NCBI GenBank assembly: GCA_921293015.1
Contig: OV121098.1
Coordinates: 18,500,161 to 18,564,160, forward strand
DNA length: 64,000 nucleotides
Direction of reading: 5' to 3'
Source: Phorcus lineatus
Taxonomy: Eukaryota > Mollusca > Gastropoda > Trochida > Trochidae
The notes under the pieces were generated by a model. The model had not been told where the DNA came from, ran no database searches, and worked only from the letters and a program-made list of their open reading frames with translations. Every line of letters begins with the position of its first letter. Within the stretch, counting starts at the first letter, position 1. This document shows positions 26,270 to 37,077 of the stretch, piece by piece. Made by a program: the position numbers and the translations under genes.

Positions 26270-27327
26270 AACTCTCCACCGTCTTTAGCTTCAGTGCTAT
26301 GACAATCCCAATGGTGAGAGTGACATGCTCATAAAACAAAGGGTTAATTTCAAACATTTAGCTGACATTTGTTTCCTCTGTCTGTTGAGTGTCATTAGAT
26401 GTGATATTTGTTTGCTGTGAGCTGAAGTGAATCAATAACTTTATGATTACTTCATCTTTAACAACAAATGCCAAATAAACTTCAGTCTAAAATTGTTTAT
26501 ATTAGATGACTTTTACTACAAACCTTTGAAAAATAATGATGACATTATTTCTAATTTGGACATAGATTGGAATATATTGAGATGTACATTAAAAGGAATC
26601 AAAGTCTTTATGACGCCAATTAATGAAAACATTATTAAGATATAGATACAGAAGTTCAGTATTCAAAGAGTTTTTATACAATGAAAGTTCAAATGTTGTT
26701 AATATATGTCATAATATAAGTATAAGTAAGTATAATATTCTTTTATACTATTATGAAGAAAATCATAAACATGTTATATCCATAGATGGCGTGTTGACTG
26801 ACAACTCACTCATCCTCTCTCTCATCATAATTAAGCTATGGAATGGATTCACGATTTAAGAGATAGTAACATTACACAAGTAACAGTAAAGAATGTAAAA
26901 TTAGTCGATTTATTGGATAGAAATATACTCACATGAAGAATTTCGTGTTATTGACATATCTATCAAAGGTCCCAGGTTAGGATACATGTTTATTATGGAC
27001 CAAGTGATGTATTTTCTTCAGACGCTATCAACTCTAATTATGATATAACATATGCATTGTAAATGCACCGCGAATTAAAACCAATATTGGAACTCAAAAG
27101 AATACAAAAAGGAATGAAACGTAATCTTAGCAAAGTAACTATTTGTCATATAGAAGATATTATCGAAAGACGAATGCATTCAATACTTTACCAAATACCA
27201 GCTTCTTCCTGTATCGGTTATTCGTCAAAAGAGACTGACTTGTATCTTATGTTAAGAAACTCTTATCTTCATTGATGGATGCCAAACTGATTTCGATATA
27301 AGTTTGTTGTGACACTATACGACGGAC
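26270..27327. other. No gene recognised
   Basis: AT-rich; open frames at 26623-26859 and 27063-27275 (plus) lack any recognisable motif. Confidence 0.45.
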
Positions 27328-27466
27328 ATACATGTGCGGCTCGCGCTGAATTGGAGGTGCATTCAATTAACACACATAAGCGCCTCTCGCTGTGAGAAAC
27401 TGCTAATTAACGGACACTTATTTGCGACTCTCGCTGTGAGGATCTCATTAAATTAACGCATATATG
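27328..27466 (+). repeat. Three degenerate ~45-bp units
   Basis: CTCTCGCTGTGAG occurs twice and a related GGCTCGCGCTGAA once, each followed at similar spacing by AATTAAC. This small local repeat is more GC-rich than its flanks. Confidence 0.5.
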
Positions 27467-27469
27467 TGT

Positions 27470-28380
27470 CTATACAGCTATTGATTTATGAGTCTCTCGG
27501 CATTGATGAGTTTACTGGTAATAATTCGCCTAATATCTTTATCAAACATACCTGCTATATTGTATTCCTTTATGTATGTTTTCCCTTGACCAATAGAATG
27601 TTTATGTCATCTAGGGAGGGAGAAAGTAGATGTTTCACTAATGGTGTTACCTTACCAGATGAGTTACTTATTATCACTGCAGCCATAGGTACAATCTGTT
27701 CACTGATAATAGAGCGTCTTGCTCCCAGTCATGTTATGTAATAAGATGATATATCTTCAAGACCTTTCATAACCTTATCTACTTGGAGATCATACATCTA
27801 ATAATCTATTGATATACATGCACATACATTCAAGGTGCTCTGCTACCGTTGATAGCCTGGCTGAAATGGCCAAGTAACGTCAAATCATCTGCACATGGCT
27901 CCCTCTCTAACCTGGCTAACGTCAGAAACACAGCTGTAGGTGAGTAGTGCTTCTCAGAAGAGCCCAATAAGTGGGCTTGCTTATCATGTGTGTATACATG
28001 TGTGTGTGAGAGTTGCATGGTGTGTGAATGTCCCATACCCACAAGACCTATAAGTCTTGGAGGACTGGCTGCTGAATGTTTAATTATCGTAATGAACCAG
28101 CATGAAAATACTTGATGAGGCGGAGTAAGTCAATATCGTCACGCACCCACAGTCAGACAGACGACATGGGTGATATCCACATCATCAGGGGGTATATCGT
28201 GACCTGATACTGCCCTTGCTTTAGGTGGGATCAACATGATTGTAGCCAGATACTGAAATCATCTTGAGATCATCAGGAGAGGATCAACACACCGATTGAT
28301 CATTCCAAGTCACCATTGATCCTCTATCAGATCTTTGACTAAACTTTATCATTTTTAACTAAAGCTAGCTCTTGAAAATT
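27470..28380. other. No confident gene
   Basis: The plus-strand frame 27466-27741 (91 codons) is unrecognised. A donor-like TGTAG followed by GTGAGT lies near 27940 but no exon is convincing. Confidence 0.4.
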
Positions 28381-28429
28381 AGTGTAAGGCTAAATACACA
28401 CTTAGATAAGTGTTGATCACATTCCTGAG

Positions 28430-28699
28430 AAACATATTGATTATTGACATATTAAAGTTGTCTGTGAAAGTTTAAACCACATTGCTGATAAACATATTGA
28501 TCATTGACATAATATTATTAAAGTTGTCTGTGAAAGTTTAAACCACATTGCTGATAAAAATATTGATAATGATAACACTGATAACTTTGCATTTGTCATG
28601 CATTTCTATATCTGTGATAGTTAAACCACCTTGCTGAATCACCTATTGATCATATTGTCTGTATCAGTTTGGCACATCCCTGATGAGAGTTGAACATTT
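28430..28699 (+). repeat. Diverged relatives of the 51-bp array
   Basis: About four degenerate units of 55-66 bp carrying ATTGATCAT, a TCTGTGAAAGTTTAAACCAC or similar block, and TGCTGAT. They share ATTGATYAT, TCTGYA and GTTTG at matching spacing with the perfect 51-bp unit that follows. Confidence 0.55.
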
Positions 28700-29464
28700 G
28701 ATTATTGGACCATCTGCAAAGGTTTGACGCATCACGAAGGAGTAACAATTGATTATTGGACCATCTGCAAAGGTTTGACGCATCACGAAGGAGTAACAAT
28801 TGATTATTGGACCATCTGCAAAGGTTTGACGCATCACGAAGGAGTAACAATTGATTATTGGACCATCTGCAAAGGTTTGACGCATCACGAAGGAGTAACA
28901 ATTGATTATTGGACCATCTGCAAAGGTTTGACGCATCACGAAGGAGTAACAATTGATTATTGGACCATCTGCAAAGGTTTGACGCATCACGAAGGAGTAA
29001 CAATTGATTATTGGACCATCTGCAAAGGTTTGACGCATCACGAAGGAGTAACAATTGATTATTGGACCATCTGCAAAGGTTTGACGCATCACGAAGGAGT
29101 AACAATTGATTATTGGACCATCTGCAAAGGTTTGACGCATCACGAAGGAGTAACAATTGATTATTGGACCATCTGCAAAGGTTTGACGCATCACGAAGGA
29201 GTAACAATTGATTATTGGACCATCTGCAAAGGTTTGACGCATCACGAAGGAGTAACAATTGATTATTGGACCATCTGCAAAGGTTTGACGCATCACGAAG
29301 GAGTAACAATTGATTATTGGACCATCTGCAAAGGTTTGACGCATCACGAAGGAGTAACAATTGATTATTGGACCATCTGCAAAGGTTTGACGCATCACGA
29401 AGGAGTAACAATTGATTATTGGACCATCTGCAAAGGTTTGACGCATCACGAAGGAGTAACAATT
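28700..29464 (+). repeat. Perfect 51-bp tandem array, 15 copies
   Basis: Fifteen head-to-tail units, each starting GATTATTGGACCATCTGCAA and ending GGAGTAACAATT. I saw no base difference between units by eye, so the array is young or strongly homogenised. Because 51 is divisible by three and the unit lacks stops in three of the six frames, long frames of 258-285 codons appear on both strands. These are arithmetic by-products. No protein family was recognised in the 17-residue periods. Confidence 0.95.
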
Positions 29465-29600
29465 GATGTGCATCATAGTCTTCATCATCTCTCAAACTGA
29501 GGCTCATTCATCAAATGTCTTCTTAAAGGCTCATGACACTTGCTTAAGAAACAATAATCATATATATATCATTTTGTCATTGAAATCTTTTTGTATGCAT

Positions 29601-29815
29601 GAGATAACCTACGACAAGAGAAATATCAATGATATTCACTCTTGAGATAACCTACGACAAGAGAAATATCAATGATATTCACTCTTGAGATAACCCACGA
29701 CAAGAGAAATATCAATGATATTCACTCTTGAGATAACCCACGACAAGAGAAATATCAATGATATTCACTCTTGAGATAACCCACGACAAGAGAAATATTG
29801 ATGATATTCACTCTT
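29601..29815 (+). repeat. 43-bp minisatellite, 5 copies
   Basis: Units start GAGATAACCTACGACAAGAG and end TTCACTCTT, at 29601, 29644, 29687, 29730 and 29773. The copies are nearly identical (CCTACG in the first two, CCCACG later; one ATCAATG/ATTGATG change in the last). Confidence 0.93.
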
Positions 29816-31040
29816 GCTCCAGTGATGAATACTTCCTACACCATGAAGATTAGGTTAAAGTGTAATGGTATTGTACACATCAGAGCTTGATCTAGCTGTT
29901 TGTATGACACAGGAAGGTTTAACTCGGACAGCAGATCATCAGTCTCCAACCACTGTTCAAGCCCCAACAGACTCGGTCATTACTATTAACAAGTCATTCC
30001 ATGGACACTTTGAAGGTTGCCATAGTTGTTGAAACAAGAAATTGTATTATGACATTTTGAAACATCTAAATGTATTGCATTTGTTTGTTCTTTGATAAAA
30101 CACTTGACAGACACCGGATTGAATAATTAAAGAAGTTTGCTTTTTATACTGTCTTGTGCCTTTTAAAGTATTGGTATTTCTGGGAGTGTAGTGTGCCTAG
30201 CGCCAGTTTGGTGCCATAGAGTGAGCACCATGCTGATAGCCATATGAATAATGTACGGGCTTTTATCCACTGATAGTCCTCACTGGAGTACCTGCTTCAT
30301 GCCTTTTCCCAACATCAAAGAGTCGCCGCCGTTGGGGTCATTGGTACATGGGCGCCACTGTCTGTAGGGGGGATAGACACATGGATGGAAAGATTGAAGA
30401 AGGAAAGATGGATGTGACAAGAATGGATGAATTAACGGATCAATGTACGATGGACGAAAGAGATGAAAGACTTTATTACATACATATTCTAAATATCTTT
30501 ATGAGATAACTTTGTTTATTTCAAAGTGTTTTGTAACCAGTAGAAAGTTTTGACAATCAGTTGGACAGGTACATCTAAACTGCCCCTTGCTTCAAATTTT
30601 CAATTTATCATATTTTTCAAATTTTGGTATTTATGCTGCATTTAAGAAAAGATTAATGTGCGAAAACTTTTATCAAAAATGGGGTTTCAATTTTGTATAA
30701 ATCTAAAGTAAAGCACACTTTTTTTTGGTTTAAATTCAATAATGAAAGAGTTATCTCCCTATTGTTTAGAAATGCTGAGTTTTGTCACCACAAAGTCCGT
30801 TATGAAGGAGAAACCGTGAGTTTAGGAGGGCAATGCCAACTCACATAATAATCAACACTGCCTTGACGTAAACATACAAACTTCACAGTATGAAGCTATC
30901 ATCTACATAAGTTCTCTCATTTGCGATCTCTGTCAATGTCACAGAAGCATTTTTTTGTATCAAAGTTAAGTTTTCCAACATGGTTTGAAAATGTTTGTTT
31001 TAAATGTGGTAGTATATGTAAAAATAAACAGAAAAGAAAC
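29816..31040. other. No confident gene; GC-richer patch at 30180-30375
   Basis: The patch 30180-30375 stands out in GC. On the minus strand a segment just after CCCCCCTACAG (about 30365 down to 30299) reads QWRPCTNDPNGGDSLMLGKG, continuing MKQ, and is followed by GTACTC. It could be an exon or a piece of an unrecognised repeat. The rest is AT-rich. Confidence 0.35.
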
Positions 31041-31099
31041 AGAAAACGGGGCTCAGCAGAGTGTTATTGTGAAGAACTAGCGTCACTCACAGATTCAAG
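30921..31099 (+). CDS. Possible exon ending at the first repeat donor
   Basis: An open frame from 30921 reaches a strong donor (TTCAAG followed by GTAAGT at 31100) in the first, slightly diverged unit of the 81-bp array. The C-terminal part is Lys/Arg-rich, followed by GSAECYCEELASLTDS. There is no acceptor that I trust and no family recognised. It may be the ancestral copy from which the array was amplified, or chance. Confidence 0.2.
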
Positions 31100-32520
31100 G
31101 TAAGTTGTTTCAAGGTTACCACACATACATGGTTCAGCAGAGTGTTATTGTGGAGAACTAGCGTCACTCACAGATTCAAGGTAAGTTGTTTCAAGGTTAC
31201 CACACATACATGGTTCAGCAGAGTGTTATTGTGGAGAACTAGCATCACTCACAGATTCAAGGTAAGTTGTTTCAAGGTTACCACACATACATGGTTCAGC
31301 AGAGTGTTATTGTGGAGAACTATAGTGTCACTCAAAGATTCAAGGTAAGTTGTTTCAAGGTTACCACACATACATGGTTCAGCAGAGTGTTATTGTGGAG
31401 AACTATAGTGTCACTCACAGATTCAAGGTAAGTTGTTTCAAGGTTACCACACATACATGGTTCAGCAGAGTGTTATTGTGGAGAACTAGCGTCACTCACA
31501 GATTCAAGGTAATTTGTTTCAAGGTTACCACACATACATGGTTCAGCAGAGTGTTATTGTGGAGAACTAGCGTCACTCACAGATTCAAGGTAAGTTGTTT
31601 CAAGGTTACCACACATACATGGTTCAGCAGAGTGTTATTGTGGAGAACTAGCGTCACTCACAGATTCAAGGTAAGTTGTTTCAAGGTTACCACACATACA
31701 TGGTTCAGCAGAGTGTTATTGTGGAGAACTATAGTGTCACTCAAAGATTCAAGGTAAGTTGTTTCAAGGTTACCACACATACATGGTTCAGCAGAGTGTT
31801 ATTGTGGAGAACTAGCGTCACTCACAGATTCAAGGTAAGTTGTTTCAAGGTTACCACACATACATGGTTCAGCAGAGTGTTATTGTGGAGAACTAGCGTC
31901 ACTCACAGATTCAAGGTAAGTTGTTTCAAGGTTACCACACATACATGGTTCAGCAGAGTGTTATTGTGGAGAACTAGCGTCACTCACAGATTCAAGGTAA
32001 GTTGTTTCAAGGTTACCACACATACATGGTTCAGCAGAGTGTTATTGTGGAGAACTATAGTGTCACTCAAAGATTCAAGGTAAGTTGTTTCAAGGTTACC
32101 ACACATACATGGTTCAGCAGAGTGTTATTGTGGAGAACTAGCGTCACTCACAGATTCAAGGTAAGTTGTTTCAAGGTTACCACACATACATGGTTCAGCA
32201 GAGTGTTATTGTGGAGAACTAGCGTCACTCACAGATTCAAGGTAAGTTGTTTCAAGGTTACCACACATACATGGTTCAGCAGAGTGTTATTGTGGAGAAC
32301 TATAGTGTCACTCAAAGATTCAAGGTAAGTTGTTTCAAGGTTACCACACATACATGGTTCAGCAGAGTGTTATTGTGGAGAACTATAGTGTCACTCACAG
32401 ATTCAAGGTAAGTTGTTTCAAGGTTACCACACATACATGGTTCAGCAGAGTGTTATTGAGGAGAACTAGCGTCACTCACAGATTCAAGGTAAGTTGTTTC
32501 AAGGTTACCACACATACATG
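31049..32520 (+). repeat. 81-83 bp minisatellite with a splice-donor motif per unit, 18 copies
   Basis: Eighteen units starting near 31049, 31132, 31213, 31294 and so on. The unit begins TTCAGCAGAGTGTTATTGTG, passes TCACTCACAGATTCAAG, then GTAAGTTGTTTCAAGGTTAC and CACACATACATGG. CAAG/GTAAGT is a near-consensus metazoan 5' splice site and is kept in 17 of 18 units (one has GTAATT, near 31509). Two length classes alternate: CTAGCGTC (81 bp) and CTATAGTGTC (83 bp). The 83-bp type with CTCAAAG is seen in units 4, 9, 13 and 16, so blocks of 3-5 units were copied together. The 108-135 codon frames over the array are read-through of the unit. Confidence 0.95.
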
Positions 32521-32524
32521 TCCA

Positions 32525-33554
32525 CTTTTGTATGTTATAGATAGAGCACATAACTTGTGAGTGTTAAATAAAAAAAATATTCCAAACCAATATTTTTAGA
32601 GTTTAGATTCATTCAAAATATAACAATTTATTCAACAAAAATATAGAAAAAGGAAAGAATAATAACTGTCAACTTTTTTTTATCACAAATATAGGTAATG
32701 GAGAAGGAAACTTAATTACATTGTGTGGTATCATGAACATGGTACACTCGACATGACACTTTATAGGGGTGAGCAACATTTATTCATGTTTCGTCTGCTG
32801 CTACCGTCTTTTCCTGAAACATGTGCCTCAATATCATTCCAACATGCATTGTGGTTCATGGGACCAGTCATTTACTTTCTTTCATAAGAGAGCTTAATGA
32901 TATCAATAACTTTACATTACTATAGTGTATGAACAATGCAGAACTTTTAAAAGAAGTGAAATATATAATTCATTGTTAAGGCCGTAGATACATAACTTAG
33001 TCTAAAGTTAAACTCAGACAAAAGCACTGAAGCAGCAAAGATTTCAATTGCAGTTCAATCTATCATTTTCATTTCTATCATGCCATCATTACTCTCTCTG
33101 TCAGTGTTCAGGTTTCTTATTTGCACATGTCTTTATGTGATACTGTTGCAAGTTATTGCAGTGTTCAGTGTCGACAGTTACAGATGCGATGTATAACGTA
33201 ATACCATAAAAAAACATAGAAACCCCAGAACATCGGTCATCATTTCATTTACATTCTATAAATCAGATTTGTGACGGAGAGGGATTAAACTCAATTATGC
33301 ACACATTTCTGAGATACACGGAATTCATTAATCTCCAAAGGGTCAATAGGAAATGTTAAATACAGTTCCCAACAACCTGCACAAACTGCGCTTCTTGTTT
33401 GCTTACCATATATCTGCATTTTGTTGAATATTGGATAAGGGCCCACTTGCACACAGCGTGCATGTCCCCAAGTTCTAACATAATTCGCAGGCATCTTTAA
33501 CTGAATGAGCTACATGCAAACCAACCCAAGTCTTAAAGCAGAACAATGGTTCAT
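32525..33554. other. No gene recognised
   Basis: AT-rich DNA with no assignable feature. From about 33290 onward it is the downstream flank of the LINE insertion described next. Confidence 0.5.
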
Positions 33555-33623
33555 GAAGAGGACCCAATTACTGCTCAGTTAGGAAGGGATAGTTCATTTA
33601 TTAAACACTGCAGATCTATTTGA
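33555..33623 (+). repeat. 69-bp direct repeat flanking a LINE (left copy)
   Basis: Starts GAAGAGGACCCAATTACTGC and ends GCAGATCTATTTGA. It is about 94% identical to 35212-35280 (four visible differences). It lies immediately next to the LINE 3' tail, so it is read as one half of an unusually long target-site duplication. Confidence 0.75.
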
Positions 33624-34173
33624 CAGATAGACAGACATTTTATTCAGTAAAAGGCCACTGGCCCATCATACAGTCATAAGCAGGTAAATATTGCATGAGC
33701 GTTATAGAAAAAATTAGAATTTCTTATTTTCCGATATAATAGGCATAAATTGTTAATCACTCTCTACCTGTTGATGACATAAGATGACACAAGAAAGTGT
33801 ATTGTGAAATTGGATGTTTAAGATATTTATCAAGAAAGAGGCTTTAGAGTAGAGTAGAACATGTATTTCATCTTCAATTAAATTAAGGTTGGACTTAGCA
33901 GCAAATAGGTTTAACCATAGCATCAATTATTCTAAAAAGATCCACACATGACAAATAACCTACTCGTTTTTGGTGCCTATAGATTGCCATTAAGGCTTTA
34001 TTACCTTGAGAAGCCAGAGTCGTTTGAGCTTTAGTCCAAACTAATCTAGGAGTGAACACTATACCCACGTATCTAAAGTAAGAAACCACCTCTAGCTGTT
34101 GTCCATGAAGAAACCATTTTTCATAGTGTCTAATTGGTCCACTATTTCTGAAAACAATAACTTTAGTCTTATC

Positions 34174-34179
34174 AACTTT
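34174..34179 (+). repeat. Target-site duplication AACTTT (left)
   Basis: AACTTT directly precedes the nested element and recurs at 34790-34795 directly after it. Confidence 0.7.
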
Positions 34180-34789
34180 AAACGCACTAATGCACGCCAA
34201 TATTTCGTGAACACAACGAATGCACAGATACTGCATATCTCTTAATATTACTCACTATCCTCACTCAAGTAATCTACCTCGTAAGTTATTTAACAGATAT
34301 TTACGTATTCAGGTAGTAAAGAGGAACTTCAAAGGCCGGAAGTATTTAATGCTTCATTACATTTAATCCGCATGAACTATGATATCAGAAATATTTAAAT
34401 TTTGCTCAAAACCAGAAAAGCGGAAACGGCAGTTGCTATGGTCAATCTAATAAGAATGCTAACACTGTGTTATCAAATCGGTTAATTTACAACATTGCTT
34501 TCATAAAACATATTTCATGATTTGTTCTCAGTTCAAGGTTTAGGTAAATTTAATAGCTGCACACAAGTGTCAATAATTTATCCGTTTTGTGCACAGCTAA
34601 CCATAGATTTTTATATGTCCAAGCTGACAGCCGCTGTCTTAACGTCTTCATTGTTGATTGCAGGTAAATTGTCAAGAATGTTTAGTATTTCATTGCATCG
34701 ATAGAAAGTTTAAGTGAATGCATAATTAAGTCCTCGTAAACCTTAATATAGCCAATTATTATTATATTATTATGCACTATAGTGCCTTT
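34180..34789. mobile_element. 610-bp non-autonomous TIR element inside the LINE
   Basis: It splits the LINE reverse transcriptase frame between GMKV and VDKTKV. The left end reads AAACGCACTAATGCAC. The right end in reverse complement reads AAAGGCACTATAGTGCAT, so the two ends share AAA, one mismatch, GCACTA. Both ends also contain small self-complementary GCACTA/TAGTGC motifs. Flanking AACTTT duplications are at 34174-34179 and 34790-34795. No transposase frame is present. A short TIR with a 6-bp (possibly longer, degraded) duplication does not fix the superfamily. Confidence 0.72.
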
Positions 34790-34795
34790 AACTTT
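34790..34795 (+). repeat. Target-site duplication AACTTT (right)
   Basis: Second copy of the 6-bp duplication flanking the nested element. Confidence 0.7.
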
Positions 34796-35211
34796 CATTC
34801 CAGTAATCGGACAAAACTTTTCCAGACCAAATATTTTTTTCTGTAACTGAATAGCACTATCTGCAACAGAGGAAACATCATCTGCAAACATTAGGGCATA
34901 TAAATTGTCATCGGAAGAAATGAAAAAACCAAGACCACCAAATTTCTCCATACTTTTCATCAGCTGATTATTAGAAACAATAAACAACTGTGGACTAAGG
35001 ATACAACCCTGCCTGGTACCTATACTACAATCAAAATAACCGGAGAGACCATCAAATGGTCTGACACAAGCAGATAACCTACAATACATTGATGAAAGAA
35101 TATTATAGAATTTGCCCATGACACCCACTTTTTTTAAACTCAACAAAAGAAATTAACTATATCAAAGGCCTCAGAGAAGTCGTTGAATAAACAATAAAAC
35201 CTTCCAATCAC

Positions 35212-35280
35212 GAAGAGGACCCAATTACTGCCCAGTTAGGAAGGGATAGTTCTTTTTTAAAACACTGCAGATCTATTTGA
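35212..35280 (+). repeat. 69-bp direct repeat flanking a LINE (right copy)
   Basis: Partner of 33555-33623. On its far side (35281-35450) lies the original target sequence, with short minus-strand open frames that are not assigned. Confidence 0.75.
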
Positions 35281-35870
35281 GCTACACCAAAGGGAGAATC
35301 CAATAGTTTGCCTGCCATACTCTGCTTCGAACAGTCTGTACCATTTGTACCAGAAAGTGTCATTTCTGCCATCTGTCTTTCTGCCATTGTACATCTCAAG
35401 GAGAGGGTATCCTAAGTTGGAGAATTTGTTCCTAATCCTTTTCATGTGAATAAAATATGTTTAAACTAAGTGTCAGTAGGACAGGTGCTCAGCAGAGGGT
35501 CTAAGAGGTGTGGAGGGTTTTAGGTAACTCTCCCCTAACTCCAAACCTCCCCACCACCTCCTCCCATCAGGTATCTTGTTTTTCCAACATCGTACAGCCA
35601 GATATCTCGGTATTTGTAAATAAAGTGTACAGTGAATAAAACTTTGATTTTTAAATGCATCGATGTGATATTTTATTTTATCAAGGTTTACATTTTGAAT
35701 AATGCCTGTTTATGTAAATCATTGTAAGGTTTAATTGTGAATGATATCATTTCAATAAGCAATCAGTTTCTCATGTTGCTGTCTAAATATTAAATCACAA
35801 TTTTTAATTCGTTGAATACCATACCATAAAAGGGTTAATTGCTCATGGTCTCATCGTTTGAGGAATTTAG
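35281..35870. other. Target flank of the LINE; no gene recognised
   Basis: Two overlapping minus-strand frames of about 62 codons (35208-35445) read across the LINE boundary and have no recognised domain. The rest is AT-rich with a small C-rich patch near 35530-35570. Confidence 0.4.
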
Positions 35871-35877
35871 CCTGTGA

Positions 35878-36531
35878 AGATAAGATAAGATAAGATAAGA
35901 TAATCTTTATTGTCCCAAAAGGGAAATTTGTTTTGTATAATTACAATTCTCCAGAATAAAGACAAATAATAACATAATATTAAAAAACAATTCATGTCAA
36001 AACAGTTAAGATAGACAGATAATTAACTTAATTAACATGAAAAATGTGATGCAACATTAGACAGAATTTATTTCTCTAATGCTGCAGGGAATGAATGATT
36101 GGCGGAACCTGTTTGTTTTGAAAAGTCGGCATATGCAGCCTACGTCCAGAAGGTAATGTCGAATATTCCAAGAAAAGTGGATGGGAATAATCACCCAAAA
36201 TTTTGTTTCCTTTTTTCGATAACTGCTGCTCATAAAAACTGCCGATCATTTCAATAGGGAGCCCAATAGTCTTAGATGCAATATTCACGATTTTTATCAA
36301 TTTTATCAGACAGGTTCACAAACCAACTTAAAAAGTTAAATGTAAGGACATTTTGAATGAAGGTTCTGTAAAACAACATCATGATAGTTTGATCTATTTT
36401 AAAGTATTTTAGTTTCCACAAGAAATGTAAACGTTGTTGTCCTTTCTTATATATTTTCTTAGTATTCTCATTCCAAGAGAGTTTAGAATCAATGATAGTA
36501 CCTAAGTATTTATATTCATTTACAAGATATT
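35878..36531 (-). mobile_element. LINE 3' fragment with (TTATC)n tail
   Basis: On the minus strand it starts inside the thumb region (EYKYLGTIIDSKLSW, then KIYKKGQQRLHFLWKLKYF and YRTFIQNVLTFNFLSWF). After a frameshift near 36300 it continues KIVNIASKTIGLPIEMIG, ILGDYSHPLFLEYSTLPSGR and RLHMPTFQNKQ, the usual C-terminus of this LINE type. The 3' UTR has the small hairpin TTTCCCTTTTGGGACAATAA, and the element ends in about five TTATC units (35878-35903 on the plus strand). It is 5'-truncated at about 36531, frameshifted and therefore dead. By style it belongs to the L2/Rex1/CR1-like group and differs from the two other LINEs here. Confidence 0.85.
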
Positions 36532-36539
36532 GGCGACAG

Positions 36540-37070
36540 ACATGATGACATAATCGTTAAGGTGGGACGTCCAGTATCAGCAGGAGAGTGTATACATTTT
36601 ACCCAGAGACAGGATGAGAATACTTAAAGAGCCTGGCATTTCGTAACAGTTAGTGGGGTATGTTATATCTCAGGGTATATGAGTGGAGCGAGAGCATATA
36701 TATGCTTTACCCTAAAACAGGATGAAGTTCTCTTTGCTCATTCATATCTTCAGGATGATCAGGAGCTTTTACCGTGGAAATAATTCCACACTTGGAGATG
36801 ATTGTGATTCAACCATTATGTGTCATTGAGCATAATTTAGTGTTTAAGTCTCACTTCTTGGCCTCTGTTGCTAGAAATAATTTAGATTATCTTATTATGC
36901 TGGTCAAAGTTGACCATTTTATCATGAAGATCACGCTTCTTTGCAATGATTTTATAAAGAGACTAAGGTATCTTCTGATCCGGGGACTCGTGTGAGTTTG
37001 ATATGATGGACATGATCCCACATGTTGATTGATTATATTCAGAGTTTGTGACATTTATTGAGATTAACCA
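36540..37070. other. No gene recognised
   Basis: A short direct repeat (TTTACCC, then ACAGGATGA) occurs near 36598 and 36709. The open frame 36774-36995 (plus) is unrecognised. Confidence 0.4.
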
Positions 37071-37077
37071 GAGACAG

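Larger units (their letters stand above)
33624..35211 (-). mobile_element. 5'-truncated, decayed LINE fragment with a nested insertion
   Basis: Read on the minus strand it opens in the reverse transcriptase near motif A (CLFNDFSEAFDIVN, about 35185). It continues with motif B (GTRQGCILSP) and motif C (FADD) in the 35146-34790 part. It resumes after a 610-bp insertion with KVDKTKVIVFRN, KWFLHGQQLEVVSYFRYVG and a thumb-like region down to 33895. The 3' end has AATAAA-type sequence and a TGTCTGTCTATCTG tail next to the 69-bp repeat. A frameshift near 35150 and the stop after VKPICC show decay; the endonuclease and first RT motifs are absent. Clade: non-LTR, jockey/CR1-like group by style, not certain. 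Confidence 0.8.

Noticed and set aside
28650-29507. 285-, 274- and 258-codon open frames on both strands
   Set aside because: They are the 51-bp unit read through; length divisible by three and no stop makes this automatic. Nothing supports a protein.
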